Assembly: GCA_020725025.1 (NCBI GenBank)
Contig: DYFV01000007.1
Span: 43,804-107,803, forward strand
Length of the DNA: 64,000 nucleotides
Direction of reading: 5' to 3'
Source of the DNA: Azoarcus sp.
GTDB taxonomy: Bacteria > Pseudomonadota > Gammaproteobacteria > Burkholderiales > Rhodocyclaceae
Part shown: positions 38,592-50,917 of the stretch, piece after piece
Layout: every line of letters begins with the position of its first letter
Numbering within the stretch: the stretch's first letter is position 1
Notes under the pieces: model-generated
What the model saw: the letters and a program-made list of their open reading frames with translations, nothing else
Database searches by the model: none
What the model was told of the DNA's origin: nothing
Program-made: the position numbers and the translations under genes

Positions 38592-39038
38592 TCAGGCGGA
38601 AAGCCGGGTGCGGACTCGGCGCGAGACCTCCGCCATGTCGGCCCGTCCGGCCAGGCGCGGCTTGAGCGCGGCCATCGCCTTGCCCATGTCGGCCACGCCC
38701 TGCGCGCCGCATTCGGCGAGCGCCGCATCGATCGCCGCGTCGAGCTCGGCCTCGGAGAGGGCGGCCGGCAGATAGGCGGAGAGGACCTCGATCTCGAAGC
38801 GCTCGGCCGCCGCGAGCTCCGGGCGGTTCGCCGTATCGTACTGGCTCGCCGCATCACGCCGCTGCTTGACGAGCTTCTCCACGACGGCCGTCACGCCGGC
38901 GTCGTCGAGCTCGACGCGCTCGTCCACCTCGCGCTGCTTGATCGCCGCGAGCAGCAGCCGGATGGCCGACAGGCGGGCGGCCTCCTTGGCGCGCATGGCG
39001 GCCTTCATGTCGTCCTGGATGCGTTGCTTGAGGGACAT
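38592..39038 (-). CDS. yqeY: GatB/YqeY-domain protein
   Basis: A 148-residue protein with the YqeY fold, homologous to the C-terminal tail domain of GatB: MSLKQRIQDDMKAAMRAKEAARLSAIR at the start and a C-terminal KPRLAGRADMAEVSRRVRTRL. The family binds tRNA-like or other partners and its exact role is not known. It lies between rpsU and dnaG on the same strand, a position kept in many betaproteobacteria. Confidence 0.93.
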   Translation of the reverse strand: MSLKQRIQDDMKAAMRAKEAARLSAIRLLLAAIKQREVDERVELDDAGVTAVVEKLVKQRRDAASQYDTANRPELAAAERFEIEVLSAYLPAALSEAELDAAIDAALAECGAQGVADMGKAMAALKPRLAGRADMAEVSRRVRTRLSA

Positions 39039-39060
39039 GGCGTGCTCCGGAGCGAAAATG

Positions 39061-39106
39061 CAAAAGCCACACCGGGCGCGAATCGCACGACTCGCGCCCG
39101 GTGTGG
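39061..39106 (-). terminator. Intrinsic terminator downstream of rpsU
   Basis: A 15-base perfect stem (39067-39081 with 39092-39106) and a 10-base loop, followed on the minus strand by CTTTTGCATTTT. It lies between rpsU and yqeY and probably limits read-through so that S21 is made in excess over the downstream products. Confidence 0.8.
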
Positions 39107-39132
39107 TGTCCGCCGGTGAGACTGGCGGGAAA

Positions 39133-39345
39133 TCAGTACAGCTTGGGCGGCAGGGTCTGGCTGCGCAGGCGCTTGTGGTTGCGCTTGACGGCGGCGGCCT
39201 GCTTGCGCTTACGCTCCGCGGTCGGCTTTTCGTAGAATTCGCGTGCGCGAAGCTCGGTCAGCAGCCCGGTTTTTTCAATGGTGCGCTTGAAGCGGCGGAT
39301 GGCGACCTCAAACGGCTCGTTTTCCTTGACGCGAATACCCGGCAT
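39133..39345 (-). CDS. rpsU: 30S ribosomal protein bS21
   Basis: A 70-residue highly basic protein with the bS21 pattern: [20 protein letters not shown] and the Arg/Lys-rich C-terminal half. It binds the 30S platform near the anti-Shine-Dalgarno end of 16S rRNA. ATG at 39345 is preceded by AAGGAAG. It is the first gene of the rpsU-yqeY-dnaG-rpoD group, with a strong promoter and a terminator after it. Confidence 0.98.
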   Translation of the reverse strand: MPGIRVKENEPFEVAIRRFKRTIEKTGLLTELRAREFYEKPTAERKRKQAAAVKRNHKRLRSQTLPPKLY

Positions 39346-39385
39346 TGCGAACTTCCTTGTGTGTCTTGAGGGCGGAAAGACTTGG

Positions 39386-39414
39386 ATTATAACTGTCCGA
39401 CGTCTTTTGTCCAA
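39386..39414 (-). promoter_or_regulatory. Sigma-70 promoter of rpsU
   Basis: Minus strand: TTGGAC (39409-39414), 17-base spacer, TATAAT (39386-39391), about 40 bases before the rpsU start codon. Both hexamers are close to consensus, as expected for a ribosomal protein gene. Confidence 0.8.
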
Positions 39415-39483
39415 GCCCAAGTTCCGTTCGCCCGGTAAAATGGTCGGTCTCTCCACTGCGCCCGCGCCGCGGGTTCGCCGACG

Positions 39484-40530
39484 ATGAAAGTGCTTGGAAT
39501 CGAAACCTCCTGCGACGAGACCGGTGTGGCCCTCTACGACACGGAGGACGGCCTGCTCGCGCACCGGGTCCATTCGCAGATCGACCTGCATGCCGCCTAC
39601 GGCGGCGTGGTGCCGGAGCTCGCGTCGCGCGACCACATCCGCCGCCTGCCGGTGCTCGTGAAGCAGACGCTGGACGAAGCGGGTTGCCCGCTCGCCGGGG
39701 TGGACGCCGTCGCCTATACGGCCGGCCCCGGTCTGGCCGGCGCCCTGCTCGTAGGGGCGAGCTTCGCCGAGTCGCTGGGCATGGCCCTCGGTGTCCCGGT
39801 GCTTCCGATCCACCACCTCGAGGGGCATCTGCTGTCGCCGCTGCTCTCGGCCGATCCGCCGTCCTTTCCGTTCGTGGCGCTGCTCGTTTCCGGCGGGCAC
39901 ACCCAGCTGATGGAAGTGGATGGAGTCGGCGAGTACCGGCTTCTGGGAGAGACCCTGGACGACGCCGCGGGAGAAGCCTTCGACAAGACCGCCAAGCTCC
40001 TCGGGCTCGGCTATCCCGGCGGGCCGCAACTCGCCCACCTCGCCCAGGCCGGACGCGGCGGCCGGTTTCGACTTCCGCGGCCGATGCTCCACTCGGGCGA
40101 CCTCGATTTCAGCTTCAGCGGGCTCAAGACCGCGGTGCTCAACGTGGTGTCGGACCCGGCCTGGCAAAAGGCGGACTCGGCGGATCTCGCGGCCGACTTC
40201 CAGGATGCGGTGGTGGAGGTGCTGTGCGCCAAGGCGCTGCGTGCGCTCGCGCAAACCGGGCTGCGCCACCTGGTGGTGGCGGGCGGCGTGGGTGCCAACC
40301 GCCAACTGCGACAGCGCCTGGATTCGGCGCTGCGGCGCAAGGGCGGCAGGGTGTTCTATCCCGAGCCGGAGCTTTGCACCGACAATGGCGCCATGATCGC
40401 ATTCGCGGGCGCCTGCCGGCTTGCCGGCGGACAGGCGGGGGGTGACGATGCGGCGGTGCGGGTGCGTCCGCGCTGGCCGCTCGCCGACCTGAGGTCGCCG
40501 GCGCTTACCGGCCCGGCTGCGCCGCGCTGA
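39484..40530 (+). CDS. tsaD: tRNA N6-threonylcarbamoyladenosine transferase subunit TsaD
   Basis: A 348-residue ASKHA-fold enzyme that transfers the threonylcarbamoyl group to A37 of ANN-decoding tRNAs, with TsaB and TsaE. The metal-binding pair is in [12 protein letters not shown] (near residue 112-121), the N-terminal phosphate loop is [15 protein letters not shown], and the C-terminal end has the conserved [12 protein letters not shown]. It is divergent from rpsU over about 140 bases; a TAAAAT at 39436-39441 may be its -10, without a clear -35. It converges with plsY. Confidence 0.98.
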   Translation: MKVLGIETSCDETGVALYDTEDGLLAHRVHSQIDLHAAYGGVVPELASRDHIRRLPVLVKQTLDEAGCPLAGVDAVAYTAGPGLAGALLVGASFAESLGMALGVPVLPIHHLEGHLLSPLLSADPPSFPFVALLVSGGHTQLMEVDGVGEYRLLGETLDDAAGEAFDKTAKLLGLGYPGGPQLAHLAQAGRGGRFRLPRPMLHSGDLDFSFSGLKTAVLNVVSDPAWQKADSADLAADFQDAVVEVLCAKALRALAQTGLRHLVVAGGVGANRQLRQRLDSALRRKGGRVFYPEPELCTDNGAMIAFAGACRLAGGQAGGDDAAVRVRPRWPLADLRSPALTGPAAPR

Positions 40531-40542
40531 GTCTTGTCGAAA

Positions 40543-41136
40543 TCAGGTGCGCCGTCCGCCGATCCGGCTCTCGGTGCCATCGAGCAGGCGCCGGATGTTG
40601 GCGGCATGGCGCCATACGAGTACCGCGGCGATGAGCGTGAGCACCGCCACGATCGGGCCTGCTCCGAGCAGCGCGAAACCGGCAAGCGGAGCGGCCAGCG
40701 CGGCGCACAGAGCGGCCGCCGAAGAGTAGCGGGTGGTGAAGGCCACCGTCAGCCAGGTGGCGAGCGCAATCAGCGCGATCCATCCGTGGATGCCGGCCAG
40801 TACGCCGAGGGCCGTGGCCACCCCTTTTCCGCCATTGAAGCGCAGGAACACCGAGAAGACGTGTCCAAGGAAAGCGGCGAAGCCCGCGAGCGCCGCCTCG
40901 GCGGGGTCGAATCCGAGCCGCGCCGCGGCCCACACGGCCAGCCAGCCCTTGGCGCAGTCACCGGCGAGGGTGAGCAGGGCGGCGGCCTTGTTCCCGCTGC
41001 GCAGCACGTTGGTCGCGCCGGGATTGCCGGAGCCGTACCGTCTCGGATCTGCGAGCCCGAACAGGCGGCTGGAGACGATCGCGAACGGAACGGAACCGAG
41101 CAGGTAGGCCGCGGCGAGAAGGAGAGCTAGATTCAT
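40543..41136 (-). CDS. plsY: Acyl-phosphate glycerol-3-phosphate acyltransferase
   Basis: A 197-residue inner-membrane enzyme with five hydrophobic segments. Motif 1 is [12 protein letters not shown] (near residue 36-47), motif 2 has [13 protein letters not shown], and motif 3 lies in the C-terminal half. It makes lysophosphatidic acid from acyl-phosphate, the first step of phospholipid synthesis. It is divergent from folB across a gap with a perfect inverted repeat. Confidence 0.97.
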   Translation of the reverse strand: MNLALLLAAAYLLGSVPFAIVSSRLFGLADPRRYGSGNPGATNVLRSGNKAAALLTLAGDCAKGWLAVWAAARLGFDPAEAALAGFAAFLGHVFSVFLRFNGGKGVATALGVLAGIHGWIALIALATWLTVAFTTRYSSAAALCAALAAPLAGFALLGAGPIVAVLTLIAAVLVWRHAANIRRLLDGTESRIGGRRT

Positions 41137-41179
41137 GGGTATGGAGCGGCGGCCGGAAGATTCGGGCGAGGTCGGGCTG

Positions 41180-41200
41180 TTAGAATTGCCGCGATTCTAA
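41180..41200. promoter_or_regulatory. Inverted repeat between plsY and folB, containing back-to-back TAGAAT hexamers
   Basis: TTAGAAT, 7 bases, ATTCTAA: perfect 7-base arms. Read on each strand, the arm contains TAGAAT, a common -10 in this genome, so it could be a divergent promoter pair or an operator. It ends 12 bases before the folB ATG. Confidence 0.4.
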
Positions 41201-41212
41201 TCGGGAAACGAC

Positions 41213-41590
41213 ATGGATTTCATCTTCATCGAGGAGTTGCGCGTACAGGCGTGGGTCGGCGTCTATTCGCGCGAGAAGGTCGCGCCGCAGACGGTAGAGC
41301 TCAACCTCACCTTCGGCGTTCCCGATTCGGCCGCCGAGCACGACGACCTCGCCGATACCATCGACTATGCGGTGGTTATCGAGCGAATTCGCAAGGAGCT
41401 GTCCGAGCGGCATTTCAATCTGATCGAAACGCTCGGCGAATTCGTGGTGAATCTGTTGTTCGAGGAATTCGGCGCGCCGTGGGTGAAGATCCGGATCGCC
41501 AAGATCGGCGTGATGCAGGGGGTGCGCCGGGTCGGTGTTTTCATCCAGCGCGGGCGCGATGGCGCCTCCTTGCCTCCGGCTGCCGAATGA
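41213..41590 (+). CDS. folB: Dihydroneopterin aldolase
   Basis: A 125-residue tunnelling-fold enzyme that cleaves 7,8-dihydroneopterin in folate synthesis. It starts MDFIFIEELRVQAWVGVYSREK, with the conserved Glu and later DTIDYAVVIERI and FNLIETLGEFV segments; the C-terminal half has VKIRIAKIGVMQGVRRVGVFI. Its length and order of motifs are normal. It is divergent from plsY. Confidence 0.95.
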   Translation: MDFIFIEELRVQAWVGVYSREKVAPQTVELNLTFGVPDSAAEHDDLADTIDYAVVIERIRKELSERHFNLIETLGEFVVNLLFEEFGAPWVKIRIAKIGVMQGVRRVGVFIQRGRDGASLPPAAE

Positions 41591-41603
41591 AGGGATTGTG
41601 AGT

Positions 41604-41626
41604 GCGGGCGCTCCGGGGGCGCCCGC
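41604..41626. terminator. Hairpin between convergent folB and H-NS-family gene
   Basis: An 8-base perfect stem (GCGGGCGC and complement) with a 7-base loop, in the 44-base gap between convergent genes. A short TTT follows on the plus strand after 7 bases; a weak bidirectional terminator. Confidence 0.45.
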
Positions 41627-41634
41627 GCTCGGGT

Positions 41635-42000
41635 TTACGCAGCCTCGGGGACGCGCAACTCTTCGATCGGCTTGTTCTGGGCCAGCCAGTCGATGACCCA
41701 TTGCGGCTTCCGTCCGCGCCCGCTCCACCCGATGGCGGGGTTTTCCGGGTGGCGGTACTTCGCGACGCTGCCGGTCGCCTTCTTGGTATTTGCTTTTGGC
41801 TTGCGGCGGGTTTCGCGCTTTTCGGCGGCCGCGGGAGCGCTGCTCAGTACGTCGCTCAGGGAAAGACCTTCGTCTTTCGCCATCTTTTCCATGCGCTTGA
41901 GCAGGTCACGCCGAGCGACGTCGTTGCGACGGCGAATCTCGTTTTCGACTTTCGACTGCAGACGGCGCAGATCGGTGAGCGACATCTTGGCAAGTTCCAT
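41635..42000 (-). CDS. H-NS family nucleoid-associated protein
   Basis: A 121-residue protein. Residues 1-50 form a charged oligomerisation coiled coil (LTDLRRLQSKVENEIRRRNDV), followed by a Lys/Arg-rich linker and the C-terminal DNA-binding domain YRHPENPAIGWSGRGRKPQ, with the core loop GRGRKP that inserts into the minor groove of AT-rich DNA. Such proteins silence transferred genes. ATG at 42000 follows GGAGGGAATAT; an upstream in-frame extension is not H-NS-like. It stands alone between folB and ybaK. Confidence 0.94.
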   Translation of the reverse strand: MELAKMSLTDLRRLQSKVENEIRRRNDVARRDLLKRMEKMAKDEGLSLSDVLSSAPAAAEKRETRRKPKANTKKATGSVAKYRHPENPAIGWSGRGRKPQWVIDWLAQNKPIEELRVPEAA

Positions 42001-42147
42001 ATTCCCTCCGGTTGTCGGGCTGCGAATTCTGAACTGTTGGACGGTCGCGGATTCCGACGTGACGGACGGATTCCGCAATCACGTGCGTTATTCTGCCAGC
42101 AATTGACGCGGATTAAAACGGCCGCCCATCGCGATTGCCGCGTTTTT

Positions 42148-42636
42148 TCAGAGCGCGACGTTAACCAGTTGGGGCTCCAATACCCGGACGATATCGTCCG
42201 GGTGTAATCCGACGAGAAATCCGCGGCGCCCGCCGTTGATATAGACGACAGGCAGCTCCACGATCGATTGCTCCATGAAAACCGGCATGCGCTTGCGTAC
42301 CCCGAACGGCGAGGTACCACCTACCAGATAGCCGGAATGGCGGTTGGCGACTTCGGGCGTGCATGGCTCGATGCGTTTGCGTCCCGTCTGGCGTGCAAGC
42401 TCCTTGGTGGACACTTTGTGGTCGCCGTGCATCAGCATCAGCAACGGCGCCGAATTCTCGTCTTCCATTACCAGGGTCTTGACCACTGCATGCTCGGGGA
42501 CATTCAGCTCGCGCGCGGATACGCGGGTCCCGCCGTGAGCCTCGTATTGATAAAGATGGGTGGAGAACGGGACCTGGTGTTGTTTCAGGAAGCGCGTGGC
42601 GGGCGTTTCCGGGGCGTGTCGATCGGTCTTGTTCAT
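42148..42636 (-). CDS. ybaK: Cys-tRNA(Pro)/Cys-tRNA(Cys) deacylase, YbaK family
   Basis: A 162-residue trans-editing enzyme of the YbaK/ProX fold, which hydrolyses mischarged Cys-tRNA-Pro. Conserved segments are VKTLVMEDENSAPLLMLMHGDHKVS with its Lys, and YLVGGTSPFGVRKRMPVFME. The C-terminal half ends GFLVGLHPDDIVRVLEP. ATG at 42636 is used because the family begins there. The gap to the next gene upstream (xerD end, about 50 bases) holds nothing recognised. Confidence 0.93.
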   Translation of the reverse strand: MNKTDRHAPETPATRFLKQHQVPFSTHLYQYEAHGGTRVSARELNVPEHAVVKTLVMEDENSAPLLMLMHGDHKVSTKELARQTGRKRIEPCTPEVANRHSGYLVGGTSPFGVRKRMPVFMEQSIVELPVVYINGGRRGFLVGLHPDDIVRVLEPQLVNVAL

Positions 42637-42689
42637 GTTTCGGTATGTCTTTTCTCTCGGGGGGTGATTCTCTTTGCACGCCGCATCCG

Positions 42690-43607
42690 TCAGCCTCGAG
42701 GATGATGTCGGGCGTGCAGCGACTTGAGTCGCTCGCGGGCGACGTGGGTGTAGACCTGAGTGGTCGAAATATCGGCGTGGCCGAGCAGCATCTGTACGAC
42801 CCGCAGATCCGCGCCGTGATTGAGAAGATGCGTCGCGAACGCATGGCGAAGCGTGTGCGGAGAGATCCGCGCAGCCGGGATCCCGGCCGATTCCGCATGA
42901 CGCTTGACGATTCGCCAGAACATCTGGCGCGTCAGCCCGTCGCCGTAGCGGCTGACGAAGACGTGGTCGCTTGTGCGCCCGGCGAGCAGGACGATGCGCG
43001 CCTCGGCGAAATAGCGGCGCAGCCAATCCACCGCTTCCTCGCCGAGCGGAACGAGGCGTTCCTTGCTGCCCTTGCCCATGACGCGTACCAGGCCGTCGTT
43101 GAGACTCGTCGCGAACATTTCGAGGCCCACCAATTCCGACACGCGCAGCCCCGTGGCGTAGAGCACCTCCAGCATGCAACGGTCGCGAAGGCCGAACGGC
43201 GAGGTGACGTCGGGCGCGGCGAGCAGCGCTTCCACCTGTGCCTCCGACAGCGTCTTGGGAAAACGTTCGGTCCGCATCGGCGGATCGAGGAGCGCCGTCG
43301 GGTCCTCGGCGATCACGCCGCGCAGGAGCAGATGCCGGTAATAGCGCCGCCATGCCGAGAGCAGGCGACGCTGGCTGGCGGGCTTGGCGCGCCGGCTGAA
43401 TTCCGCAAGGTAGGCGGCGAGCTGCGCACCGCTCGCGCGGGGGAGGCTGTCACCCCGGCGATCGAGCCAGTGAGCGAAGTGGGCGAGGTCGCTGCGGTAG
43501 CCGGCCAGGGTGTTGCGGGCGAGGCCGTGCTCGAGCCACATGGCGTCGCCGAAGGCGTCGAGCTCGGTCCGCGCCGCGTCGGTGAGTTCGGCCTCGACCC
43601 CGCTCAT
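42690..43607 (-). CDS. xerD: Site-specific tyrosine recombinase XerD
   Basis: A 305-residue recombinase that resolves chromosome dimers at dif with XerC. The N-terminal core-binding domain covers about 10-95; the catalytic domain has Arg in ATGLRVSELVGLE, Lys in MGKGSKERLVPLG, HTLRHAFATHLL (His-x-x-Arg), LGHADISTTQVYTHV with the nucleophilic Tyr. The KRHAESAGI region fits XerD rather than XerC. ATG at 43607 overlaps the ogt stop by four bases. Confidence 0.96.
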   Translation of the reverse strand: MSGVEAELTDAARTELDAFGDAMWLEHGLARNTLAGYRSDLAHFAHWLDRRGDSLPRASGAQLAAYLAEFSRRAKPASQRRLLSAWRRYYRHLLLRGVIAEDPTALLDPPMRTERFPKTLSEAQVEALLAAPDVTSPFGLRDRCMLEVLYATGLRVSELVGLEMFATSLNDGLVRVMGKGSKERLVPLGEEAVDWLRRYFAEARIVLLAGRTSDHVFVSRYGDGLTRQMFWRIVKRHAESAGIPAARISPHTLRHAFATHLLNHGADLRVVQMLLGHADISTTQVYTHVARERLKSLHARHHPRG

Positions 43608-44092
43608 CGAACCGCCTCGAATGCGAGCAGCCAGCGCTTGGCGTCGAGCAGGTGGCCGCCGGTCGCGCCGGCGAATCCGCCGATGCCGGCTGCCGAAACG
43701 ATTCGGTGACAGGGGACGACGAGGGGAAAGGGGTTCGCGCCGCACGCCTGACCCACGGCGCGCGGAGCGCTGCTCAGGCCCTGCGCGAGCGCGCCGTAGG
43801 TTGCGCACCGGCCGCGCGGCACGGCGGCGATCGCCGCCCAAACCCGGCGCTGGAAGGGGGTGCCGCGCGCCGCGAGAGGCAGTTCGAAGACGTGATCGGG
43901 GTCCTCGAGCCATGCCGCGAGCTCCGCGGCCACCTGCTGCGCGAGCGGCGAGGCCGGGGCGAGCAGAGGAGTGTCGGGCGGGAGGAAGACCAACTCGTCG
44001 ACCGTTTCACCACGCGTCCTTACCCCGAAGGGGCCGAAAGGCATGGGGATGACGGCGGCGAAGGCGGGCGGGGGAGCGTCGCGGACGGCCAT
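43604..44092 (-). CDS. ogt: Methylated-DNA-protein-cysteine methyltransferase
   Basis: A 162-residue suicide repair protein that removes methyl groups from O6-methylguanine. The active-site motif is PCHRIVSAAG with the acceptor Cys, preceded by the helix-turn-helix region TPFQRRVWAAIAAVPRG and VGQACGANPFPLVV. It is translated together with xerD through an ATGA overlap. No Ada-type N-terminal domain is present, so it is a stand-alone enzyme. Confidence 0.95.
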   Translation of the reverse strand: MAVRDAPPPAFAAVIPMPFGPFGVRTRGETVDELVFLPPDTPLLAPASPLAQQVAAELAAWLEDPDHVFELPLAARGTPFQRRVWAAIAAVPRGRCATYGALAQGLSSAPRAVGQACGANPFPLVVPCHRIVSAAGIGGFAGATGGHLLDAKRWLLAFEAVR

Positions 44093-44212
44093 GGCGGTAG
44101 CGGACTCCGGATGGGGCGCCGACGGGCGGCTGCATTCGGGCCGGGCGGGCCGGTGGCGGTCCAGCCCGGCGGGAAGGCCGGAATTATGCCATGCCGCCCG
44201 CCCTCGCCAGGA

Positions 44213-44794
44213 CTAGTCGGCCGCCCCGAGCAGCTGCTTCTTCAGATCGCTCTGCACCGGGTGTTCGCCCAGCCAGATGCGCAGGAGGCCCCGGTAGAAG
44301 GCGTCCCCGGGGATGTCCTTGCCGCGCGGCGTGCCTGCCACCGTCAGCCGCGTGCCGGCGCCGGGCAGCCAATCGAGGAGCACCTCGGTGCCGGAGCGGG
44401 CTTCGCCGATCGCCAGCATGGCCTCGCGGAAGCTGGCGATGGACGGCTGCAGCGCCGCCATTTCCTCGGAGGTAAGGTTCTTGGCGAGGCCGTCCACGAG
44501 GGCCTCGACGAACTGGTCGGCGCCGAGGTCGCGCAGCGTCACGATGCGGATGCGCTGGGCGCCGTTCGCGCTCATCGCTGCCGCCGGCGAGGCTGTACGT
44601 TGCGGCAGGTAGAGCCCCATCGCGTAGACCTTGAACACCAGGCGGGTGCGCAGCCCGGCGCCGTTGAGGACGAGATTCTCGCCGGCGACGGTGGCGCGAT
44701 CGTCGAAGCGGACGCCCGCTACATCGACGGCGGCATGGGCGGGAAGCAGGGCGAACGCGAGGCTCGCCAGCAGCAGGCGGATGAGGTGGTGCAA
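44213..44794 (-). CDS. Exported chalcone-isomerase-like protein
   Basis: A 193-residue protein with a signal peptide of about 21 residues (LLPAHA before AVDVAG). The mature part matches the bacterial chalcone-isomerase-like family: VAGVRFDDRATVAGENLVLNG, FKVYAMGLYLPQRT and DWLPGAGTRLTVAGTPRGKDIPGDAFYRGLLRIWLGEHP. In bacteria this fold is usually non-catalytic for chalcones and the role, perhaps fatty-acid or lipid binding, is unknown. It lies alone between proA and ogt. Confidence 0.9.
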   Translation of the reverse strand: MHHLIRLLLASLAFALLPAHAAVDVAGVRFDDRATVAGENLVLNGAGLRTRLVFKVYAMGLYLPQRTASPAAAMSANGAQRIRIVTLRDLGADQFVEALVDGLAKNLTSEEMAALQPSIASFREAMLAIGEARSGTEVLLDWLPGAGTRLTVAGTPRGKDIPGDAFYRGLLRIWLGEHPVQSDLKKQLLGAAD

Positions 44795-44830
44795 GGCAGT
44801 CTCCTGAGTGTTGTTGTGTTCTGAAAGCGA

Positions 44831-44857
44831 CGACGCCCGTCACGGGGACGGGCGTCG
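44831..44857 (-). terminator. Hairpin downstream of proA
   Basis: An 11-base perfect stem (CGACGCCCGTC and complement) and a 5-base loop lie 47 bases after the proA stop, between it and the chalcone-isomerase-like gene. On the minus strand it is followed by TCGCTTTCAG, only a weak T-run. Confidence 0.55.
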
Positions 44858-44903
44858 GGAGCTTAGCAGGGCCGCCGGCCGCTGAAAACGAAGCCGCCTT
44901 TCG

Positions 44904-46181
44904 TCAGCGGCGCGTCTCGCCGTTGCCGAAGACGATCCACTTCTGGCTGGTGAGGCCTTCCAGTCCCACCGGGCCGCGGGCGTGGATCTTGTCGGTGGAG
45001 ATGCCGATCTCCGCGCCCAGGCCATACTCGAAGCCGTCGGCGAAGCGGGTGGAGGCGTTCACCATCACCGAGGCGGAATCCACTTCCCGCAGGAAGCGCA
45101 TCGCCCGGGTGTAGTTCTCGGTGACGATGGCTTCGGTGTGACCCGAGCTGTAGGTGTTGATGTGGGCGATGGCCTCGTCGATGCCCTCCACGAGCTTCAC
45201 CGCGATGATCGGGGCGAGGTACTCCTCGGACCAGTCCTGCTCCGAGGCGGCCGCGAGCCGATCGGCGGCGATGCCCGCCTCCCGCAGCAGGGCGAGCGAG
45301 TCGGGGCAGGCACGCATCTCCACCCCCTTGGCGGCCAGCATGCGGCCGATCTCGGGGAGGAAGCGGCCGGCGACGGGACGCGCCACCAGGAGCGATTCGG
45401 CGGTGTTGCAGGTGCCGTAGCGCTGGGTCTTGGCGTTCTCGACGATGGGCACGACCTTGGCGGGATCGGCCGCGTCGTCGATATAGACGTGGCAGTTGCC
45501 GTCCAGGTGCTTGATGACCGGCACCCGGGCTTCGCGCGAGATGCGCTCGATGAGGCCCTTGCCGCCGCGTGGCACGATCACGTCCACGAACTCGGGCATG
45601 GTGATGAGGTGGCCGACCGCGGCACGGTCGGTGGTTTCGAGTACCTGCACCGCCGTCTCGGGAAGCCCCGCGGCGGCGAGGCCGGCGCGCACGCAGGCGG
45701 CGATCGCCTGGTTCGAGTGCAGGGCCTCCTTGCCGCCGCGCAGGACCGCCGCGTTGCCCGACTTCAGGCACAGGGCGGCCGCGTCCGCGGTGACGTTGGG
45801 GCGTGCCTCGTAGATGATGCCGATGACACCGAGCGGCACCCGCATCTTGCCCACCTGGATGCCGGAGGGGCGGCGCTTCACGTCGGTGATCTCGCCCACC
45901 GGGTCGGGCAGGGCCGCGATCTGCTCGAGGCCGGCGGCCATCGCCTCGACGCCTTTCTCGCCCAGGGTGAGCCGGTCGATAAGCGCCGGCTCGAGGCCGG
46001 CGGCGCGCGCCTCCTCGAGGTCGCGGGCGTTGGCTGCGAGGAGCTCGGCGCGGCGCTCGCGGATGGCGGCCGCCATGGCGGTGAGCGCGGCGTTCTTCGC
46101 CTCGCTGGAGGCGCTGGCGAGCAGGCGCGAGGCGGCACGTGCCTCGCGGCCCAGGGTCTGCATGTAGGCTTGGATGTCCAT
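44904..46181 (-). CDS. proA: Gamma-glutamyl phosphate reductase
   Basis: A 425-residue NADPH-dependent enzyme of the aldehyde-dehydrogenase fold, second step of proline synthesis. The catalytic Cys is in [12 protein letters not shown] (near residue 255), the nucleotide region is [12 protein letters not shown], and the C-terminal part ends [16 protein letters not shown] at 46181 gives the conserved [11 protein letters not shown] start; an in-frame TTG nine codons upstream is less likely. It follows holA about 65 bases downstream on the same strand. Confidence 0.98.
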   Translation of the reverse strand: MDIQAYMQTLGREARAASRLLASASSEAKNAALTAMAAAIRERRAELLAANARDLEEARAAGLEPALIDRLTLGEKGVEAMAAGLEQIAALPDPVGEITDVKRRPSGIQVGKMRVPLGVIGIIYEARPNVTADAAALCLKSGNAAVLRGGKEALHSNQAIAACVRAGLAAAGLPETAVQVLETTDRAAVGHLITMPEFVDVIVPRGGKGLIERISREARVPVIKHLDGNCHVYIDDAADPAKVVPIVENAKTQRYGTCNTAESLLVARPVAGRFLPEIGRMLAAKGVEMRACPDSLALLREAGIAADRLAAASEQDWSEEYLAPIIAVKLVEGIDEAIAHINTYSSGHTEAIVTENYTRAMRFLREVDSASVMVNASTRFADGFEYGLGAEIGISTDKIHARGPVGLEGLTSQKWIVFGNGETRR

Positions 46182-46247
46182 CGGATCGTCGCTGGGAATC
46201 GGGTGCAAAGGCAGATTAGAGCATCGAATCGGTGCGCGGTGGCAAGC

Positions 46248-47255
46248 TCAGCGGCGCACGAGGCGCAGCGCGAGCATCAGGAACTCGTCCCACACGTCGC
46301 CCTCGGCGATGCCCTTGACCATGCGGTCGATCTTCGCCGCATGGAGCAGGGCGGCGCGCAGGGCGGAGAGCTTCATGCGCGGCAGCGCACGGGAGAGGGC
46401 GTTCCGGCGCCGCTCGTCGAACACGCGCTCGGCCTTGAAAACGGCGGCGAGCGGCTGGCCGGCCGCCTGCGCGGCGGCGAGGGTGGCGAGGGTGCGGATC
46501 TCGTTGGCGAGCGCCCACAGCACGAGTGGCGGGGCGGCCCCCTCGCCCTTGAGCCCCTCCAGCAGCCGCGTACAGCGCGCCGGGTCGCCCTCGAGTACCG
46601 CTTCGCGCAGGCTGTCGAGGTCGTAGCGTGCCACGTCGAGCACCGCGTCCTGCACGGCCGCGAGGTCGAGCGGCCCCGGCGGATGCAGCAGGCCCAGCTT
46701 GAGGATCTCCTGGTGCGCCGCCAGCAGGTTGCCCTCGACGTGTTCGGCGATGAACGCGAGAGCGTCGGCGGGGGCGGATTGCCCCTGCTGGGCGAGGCGT
46801 CCGGCAATCCACTCCGGCAGGCGCTCGCGGGGCGGAGCGTTGAGCTCCAGCACCACGCCGGCCTCGGTGAGCGCCACGAACCAGGCGCTCTTGCGTGCCG
46901 CCCAGTCCATCTCGGGAAGCGTCACCAGCGTGACGGTGCCCTCGCCGAGGCTCCTGGCATAGCGCTGCAGGGCGTCGGCGCCGTCCCGGCCGGGCTTGCC
47001 GGTGGGGATGCGCAGGTCGACCAGCTTCGAGCCGCCGAAGAGCGACAGGTTGCCGGCAGCGAGCGTGAGACTGTCCCAGCGAAAGCCCTGGCCGACCACG
47101 AGCGTCTCGCGCTCCTCGAAGCCCTGCCGGCGCGCCGCCGCCCGGATGCGGTCGGCCGCCTCGAGCACCAGGAGCGGCTCGTCGCCGTGCAGCAGGTACA
47201 GTGGCGCGAGCGGCTTCCCGAGGTGTGCGGCGAGCTGCTCGGGGCGGAGGTTCAC
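46248..47255 (-). CDS. holA: DNA polymerase III subunit delta
   Basis: A 335-residue clamp-loader subunit. The N-terminal AAA-like domain has LYLLHGDEPLLVLEAADRIR without a functional Walker A, as usual for delta, and the C-terminal collar domain follows. It opens the beta clamp with the other loader subunits. GTG at 47255 is the start and overlaps the lptE stop (GTGA). It is encoded between lptE and proA. Confidence 0.95.
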   Translation of the reverse strand: MNLRPEQLAAHLGKPLAPLYLLHGDEPLLVLEAADRIRAAARRQGFEERETLVVGQGFRWDSLTLAAGNLSLFGGSKLVDLRIPTGKPGRDGADALQRYARSLGEGTVTLVTLPEMDWAARKSAWFVALTEAGVVLELNAPPRERLPEWIAGRLAQQGQSAPADALAFIAEHVEGNLLAAHQEILKLGLLHPPGPLDLAAVQDAVLDVARYDLDSLREAVLEGDPARCTRLLEGLKGEGAAPPLVLWALANEIRTLATLAAAQAAGQPLAAVFKAERVFDERRRNALSRALPRMKLSALRAALLHAAKIDRMVKGIAEGDVWDEFLMLALRLVRR

Positions 47256-47764
47256 GTCCTGACGGCGGCCAGGCGGCGCATCAGCTGCTGGACGAGGTCC
47301 GCCTCCATGTCGCGGAAGAGCAGCGCCTCTTCCTGCTGCTTGGCGAGCACCTGGGCGTCGTCGAAGGTGTACTCGCGGGTGGCGGCGATGGAGGTGGGCG
47401 GAATCAGCTCGGTACCGGCGCGGTTGATCAGGCGGAAGGTGATCAGGTGGCGCAGCTGGTACTCGCGCACCTTGCCGGCGCCGGTCAGCGTGAGGATCTC
47501 GCGGCCGGGCTCATTGCGCAGCACCTCCAGGCGCACGTCCGCCTGTGCGGCATCGTCCACCACCTCGGTGGTGCCGCTCGTATGCACCTGGCGCCGCAGC
47601 GCCGCCCCCAGGCTGGAGTAGGGGCTCACCCCGAGGTGGATGGTGGTGAAGGCGAGCGGGCGTGGGCCGCGCAGCTGGAATCCGCAGGCGGCGAGCGTCA
47701 GCGTGGCGGCGGCGGCACCGAAGGCCGACAGGAGGCGGCGCCGGACAGGGGAGCGGGTCGTCAT
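47252..47764 (-). CDS. lptE: LPS-assembly lipoprotein LptE
   Basis: A 170-residue outer-membrane lipoprotein that plugs the LptD barrel for lipopolysaccharide insertion. The lipobox is LAAC at about residue 24-27, followed by GFQLRGPRPLAFTTIHLG, a typical LptE start, and later REYTFDDAQVLAKQQEEALLFRDM. It lies between leuS and holA, the usual betaproteobacterial and gammaproteobacterial arrangement, with ten bases to leuS. Confidence 0.96.
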   Translation of the reverse strand: MTTRSPVRRRLLSAFGAAAATLTLAACGFQLRGPRPLAFTTIHLGVSPYSSLGAALRRQVHTSGTTEVVDDAAQADVRLEVLRNEPGREILTLTGAGKVREYQLRHLITFRLINRAGTELIPPTSIAATREYTFDDAQVLAKQQEEALLFRDMEADLVQQLMRRLAAVRT

Positions 47765-47774
47765 CGGCGCAGCC

Positions 47775-50917
<3,143 letters not shown>

